Shown here one piece after another: positions 61,802 through 64,000 of a DNA stretch of 64,000 nt. The number at the start of each line of letters is the position of its first letter. The first letter of the stretch is position 1. A program made the position numbers and the translations under genes. Under the pieces are notes generated by a model. That model was not told the origin of the DNA. It ran no database searches and worked only from the letters and a program-made list of their open reading frames with translations. Source of the DNA: Rudanella sp031411995 (GTDB lineage Bacteria; Bacteroidota; Bacteroidia; Cytophagales; Spirosomataceae); contig JANOCD010000018.1 of the NCBI GenBank assembly GCA_031411995.1, positions 61,173 to 125,172 of the forward strand, written 5' to 3'.

Positions 61802-61843
61802 CACATAATGGGTTGATGGTCTGTTTGCTAACCGGCAGGTTTG
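61802..61843 (+). promoter_or_regulatory. Degenerate relative of promoter E
   Basis: CACATAATGG (61802-61811) and CTAACCGGCAGGTTTGT (61828-61844) resemble copy E at 46459-46503, but only a half site of the palindrome is left and the distance to TTTG is 28 nt. It is 50 bases upstream of the acyltransferase start. The rest of 61606-61893 contains no gene I can support. Confidence 0.4.
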
Positions 61844-61893
61844 TGCGACCAAGAAGGCAAAAGAACCTGTACAAAACGGTAACCTTTCCGACT

Positions 61894-63105
61894 ATGACCA
61901 CGTCTACCACCCCGGCTTACCTCTCCAACCTGACTCCCCTCCGGGGCATTGCCGCTCTGCTGACGGTTGTTTTTCACGTCGACCTCTTCCTCGGTAGCGG
62001 GGGTGATGTGCTGATGAAGTTTGCAGACTCGATGCTCATCAGCCGACTGTATCTGATGGTCGATTTCTTCTTTATTCTGAGCGGCTTCGTCATGTGCCAC
62101 GTTTACGGACGATGGTTCAGCGAGTCAGTGAAGGGCGCTGATTTTAAGCGATTTACCATTGCCCGATTTGCACGGGTCTATCCCCTGCACCTGTTCACTC
62201 TGCTGTTGGTGGCCCTCATTTTCGGGGTTTCGGCGCAGGTGGGCATCCCCGAAAACACCATTCTCCAGACCGAAAACACGGTTTACTCCTTCATTACGAA
62301 CCTGTTACTGGTACAGTCGATGAACTTGCACCAGTGGTTTTCGTGGAACCACGCGGCCTGGTCTATTTCCACCGAGTGGTGGATGTATATGCTATTTCCG
62401 TTTTTGGTTCGCCCGTTTATGGGCCTGAAACCAACTGGCCGGGTAGCGGTGGTGCTGGGGTGTTTTGCGGGTTATGTGGCCATTACGCTGTTGGTTATGC
62501 CCCTGATTACGATCACACCCGCGCTGGCTTTTTTGTTTGGCAATGGCGAAGCCCCGCCCAACAACACCATCAACGTGGGCTTTCAGTTCGGTTTTTTTCG
62601 CTGCCTGCTTGGGTTTGTGCTGGGCATGATGATGTATGGCGGCTACTGCGACGGTTGGGGCAAATCGTGGCTTGGCAGTGGCTACACGCTGCTGGCTCTG
62701 ACGCTGGGTCTGTCCACCTGTATGCACTTCGCCATTCCCGATGCCTTCACGGTGGGGTTTTTTCCGCTCATTCTGTTGTCGGCGGCCTATGGGAGCCAAT
62801 CCATGAACGCCCTGTTCGGTTCGCGATCGCTGCAACGGCTTGGCGACTGGTCGTTCTCGATCTACCTCGTGCATCAGCCGCTACTGTTCATTTTCGGCAG
62901 TATTGTAGCCTACCAAACGCTGGGGCAACCGGCAGCGGGCGGCCCACCACCCAAACCCGAGATGCTTACGGGCTGGCTCATGTGCCTGATATTCATTGCA
63001 CTAACCTTGCTGGTGTCGTCGCTCACCTACCGATTTATTGAAGTACCCGCCCGGAAAGCGTTGAATGCCCGCTTTCATAAACGCCCGAATTATCAACCCG
63101 TTTAA
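61894..63105 (+). CDS. Acyltransferase 3 family membrane protein
   Basis: 403 residues from the ATG at 61894. About ten transmembrane helices; the N-terminal motif NLTPLRGIAALLTVVFHVDL with the catalytic-type His and the FFFILSGFVMCHVYGRW segment define the family; RFARVYPLHLFTLLLVALIF and the final YRFIEVPARKAL also fit. These enzymes O-acetylate or acylate sugars, glycans or antibiotics at the inner membrane. A single-gene unit or first of two with the NTF2-fold gene 14 bases downstream. Confidence 0.9.
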   Translation: MTTSTTPAYLSNLTPLRGIAALLTVVFHVDLFLGSGGDVLMKFADSMLISRLYLMVDFFFILSGFVMCHVYGRWFSESVKGADFKRFTIARFARVYPLHLFTLLLVALIFGVSAQVGIPENTILQTENTVYSFITNLLLVQSMNLHQWFSWNHAAWSISTEWWMYMLFPFLVRPFMGLKPTGRVAVVLGCFAGYVAITLLVMPLITITPALAFLFGNGEAPPNNTINVGFQFGFFRCLLGFVLGMMMYGGYCDGWGKSWLGSGYTLLALTLGLSTCMHFAIPDAFTVGFFPLILLSAAYGSQSMNALFGSRSLQRLGDWSFSIYLVHQPLLFIFGSIVAYQTLGQPAAGGPPPKPEMLTGWLMCLIFIALTLLVSSLTYRFIEVPARKALNARFHKRPNYQPV

Positions 63106-63119
63106 AACCAATACACCCA

Positions 63120-63602
63120 ATGAAAACGCTACTCATTACCCTTGCCCTCTCAGCCACCGCGCTCATGGCAACGTCTCAAGTTAGTGTCGCTCAATCGGCT
63201 GACATCGCTCCGATCAAAGCCGTTGTGGAACGAGAAACCACCGCCTGGGCCAACCGCGATGCGGCCAGTATGGTCGATTGCTGGGCCAATGTACCGGAAG
63301 CCGGTAACCTCATCAGTCTGGCCGATGGCAGTCGCACAATTATTCATAGCAACAACGCCAAAACCGATATGCCGGAGAGCATTAAAGCGATGGTAGCCAG
63401 CATGGGTAAACCGACCGGAGAGACCTTCCAAAACTCCGATTACCTGATTCGGGTGAAAGGCGACGCGGCTTTTGTGCAGTATGAGCAGGTGGTAACGGCC
63501 CCGGATGGTAAAAAGCAATACGCCCACGAAACCCGCTATTTGGAGAAAATGGATGGCAAGTGGAAAATCGTCCACGTCGGAGCCGTGTTCTACACCAAAT
63601 AA
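63120..63602 (+). CDS. Exported NTF2-fold protein (DUF4440-like)
   Basis: 160 residues with a signal peptide (to SVAQ). NTF2-like core: IAPIKAVVERETTAWANRD, AASMVDCWANVPEAG, VKGDAAFVQYEQVV, EKMDGKWKIVHVGAVFY. It is a distant paralogue of the genes at 45316 and 45918. Periplasmic pocket protein of unknown ligand, probably coexpressed with the acyltransferase upstream. Confidence 0.82.
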   Translation: MKTLLITLALSATALMATSQVSVAQSADIAPIKAVVERETTAWANRDAASMVDCWANVPEAGNLISLADGSRTIIHSNNAKTDMPESIKAMVASMGKPTGETFQNSDYLIRVKGDAAFVQYEQVVTAPDGKKQYAHETRYLEKMDGKWKIVHVGAVFYTK

Positions 63603-63647
63603 GCGAGCCGGCAATCTGGGCCATTCACCTATAACTCATTCATAATC

Positions 63648-63905
63648 ATGGAGAAATCGTACAAAAACATTGGCTATTTTTTCATTACCCTCTGGATAAT
63701 AGTCCTCATCGGGTTTCATCAGACCTACACGGTTTTCTTTCCCACGTTCAAAGGGTTTCGGTGGGAGCAGCATTTTCACGGGGCTATGCTCATGGCCTGG
63801 CTTTCTATGCTCATGGTGCAGCCTTTTCTGATAAAATTCGGGAAGTATGAGTGGCACCGGACTCTAGGCAAAGTAGGCTACGTGTACTCTACCCTACTAA
63901 AATAA
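63648..63905 (+). pseudogene. Membrane protein gene truncated at the window edge
   Basis: 85 codons with two transmembrane helices (YFFITLWIIVLIGFHQTY and MLMAWLSMLMVQPFLIKFG) and the start of a family in which WHRTLGKVGYV normally leads into further helices. Here the frame turns into YSTLLK and stops. The normal protein in this family is about 200-250 residues with several more helices (from memory of the family, unverified). So the gene is probably broken by inserted DNA that starts near 63885. Confidence 0.55.
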
Positions 63906-64000
63906 GGACAATAGAAAAGGGAATAGGATATTTGTAGTTCTCAAGCTCCAAATAGACCCCATTCCCTGTGAAGCAGAAGCTCAAAGGCGAAATTACCACA
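63906..64000 (+). other. Possible left end of an insertion sequence
   Basis: After the truncated gene there is AT-rich DNA with AGGGAAT and ATTCCCT inverted elements and, at 63968, a GTG start of an open frame reading VKQKLKGEITT to the window edge. The layout (broken gene, short non-coding stretch, start of a basic protein) fits an insertion sequence with a transposase, but the window ends before it can be recognised. Confidence 0.35.

Noticed and set aside
63641..63651. CATAATCATGG resembles the reverse complement of the shared palindrome
   Set aside because: It covers the start codon of the gene at 63648 and has no -7 element at the fixed distance.

Overview
The window looks like chromosomal DNA of a Bacteroidota bacterium of the order Cytophagales, close to Spirosoma and its relatives. 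The grounds are the TAnnTTTG-type promoters, the lack of Shine-Dalgarno sequences, lipoproteins with SCKK/NCKK lipoboxes, a type IX secretion sorting domain, PorT-like and 7TMR-DISM proteins, HisKA_3 kinases paired with NarL-type regulators, and Kelch and ELW-DGT repeat secreted proteins. The placement rests on protein character, not on a search.

Layout. 1-5.4 kb: housekeeping and stress genes (end of Tex, an NlpC/P60 lipoprotein, GIY-YIG protein, tRNA-Ala(GGC), a kinase/regulator pair, 1-Cys peroxiredoxin). 5.4-10.1 kb: GH25 lysozyme and a minus-strand block of exported proteins flanked by a relic of the lysozyme tail. 10.3-15.0 kb: a convergent kinase/regulator pair and three unfamiliar genes. 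15.1-19.3 kb: pgi, a PorT-like barrel, a siroheme synthase N-domain protein, OsmC. 19.4-22.8 kb: a low-GC cassette (divergent subtilase-like protein, unknown protein, membrane protein, sensor half of a kinase). 22.8-26.4 kb: kinase domain, GH16 glucanase, and a second convergent regulator/kinase pair. 26.6-41.5 kb: exported proteins and lipoproteins with duplicated promoters, a truncated lipoprotein gene, a quinone oxidoreductase and a Dyp-type peroxidase. 41.6-46.4 kb: AraC regulators, NTF2-fold proteins and an NmrA-like reductase. 46.6-55.5 kb: a run of signal-peptide proteins including a DM9/beta-gamma-crystallin protein, tail-fibre-like proteins and an M43 metalloprotease. 55.6-61.6 kb: a lone LytTR protein, a trypsin-endonuclease I fusion, and a LytS/LytR-type pair. 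61.9-64 kb: an acyltransferase, another NTF2-fold protein and a truncated membrane gene next to possible insertion-sequence DNA.

Two signals stand out. First, a 12-bp imperfect palindrome, [CA]CATGATYRTGG, occurs in five intergenic regions (near 19.35, 26.59, 32.55, 36.22 and 46.46 kb), each time exactly 29 nt before the TTTG of a candidate -7 promoter element. All five precede a gene start, four of them a signal-peptide protein or lipoprotein, which suggests a shared activator site. Second, the gene at 56008-57855 joins a complete trypsin-like serine protease to a complete endonuclease I domain with no signal peptide, an arrangement that would fit a protease-gated nuclease in a conflict system. 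The low-GC cassette at 19.4-22.8 kb, whose last gene changes composition at its kinase-domain junction, is the clearest sign of gene transfer or domain exchange.
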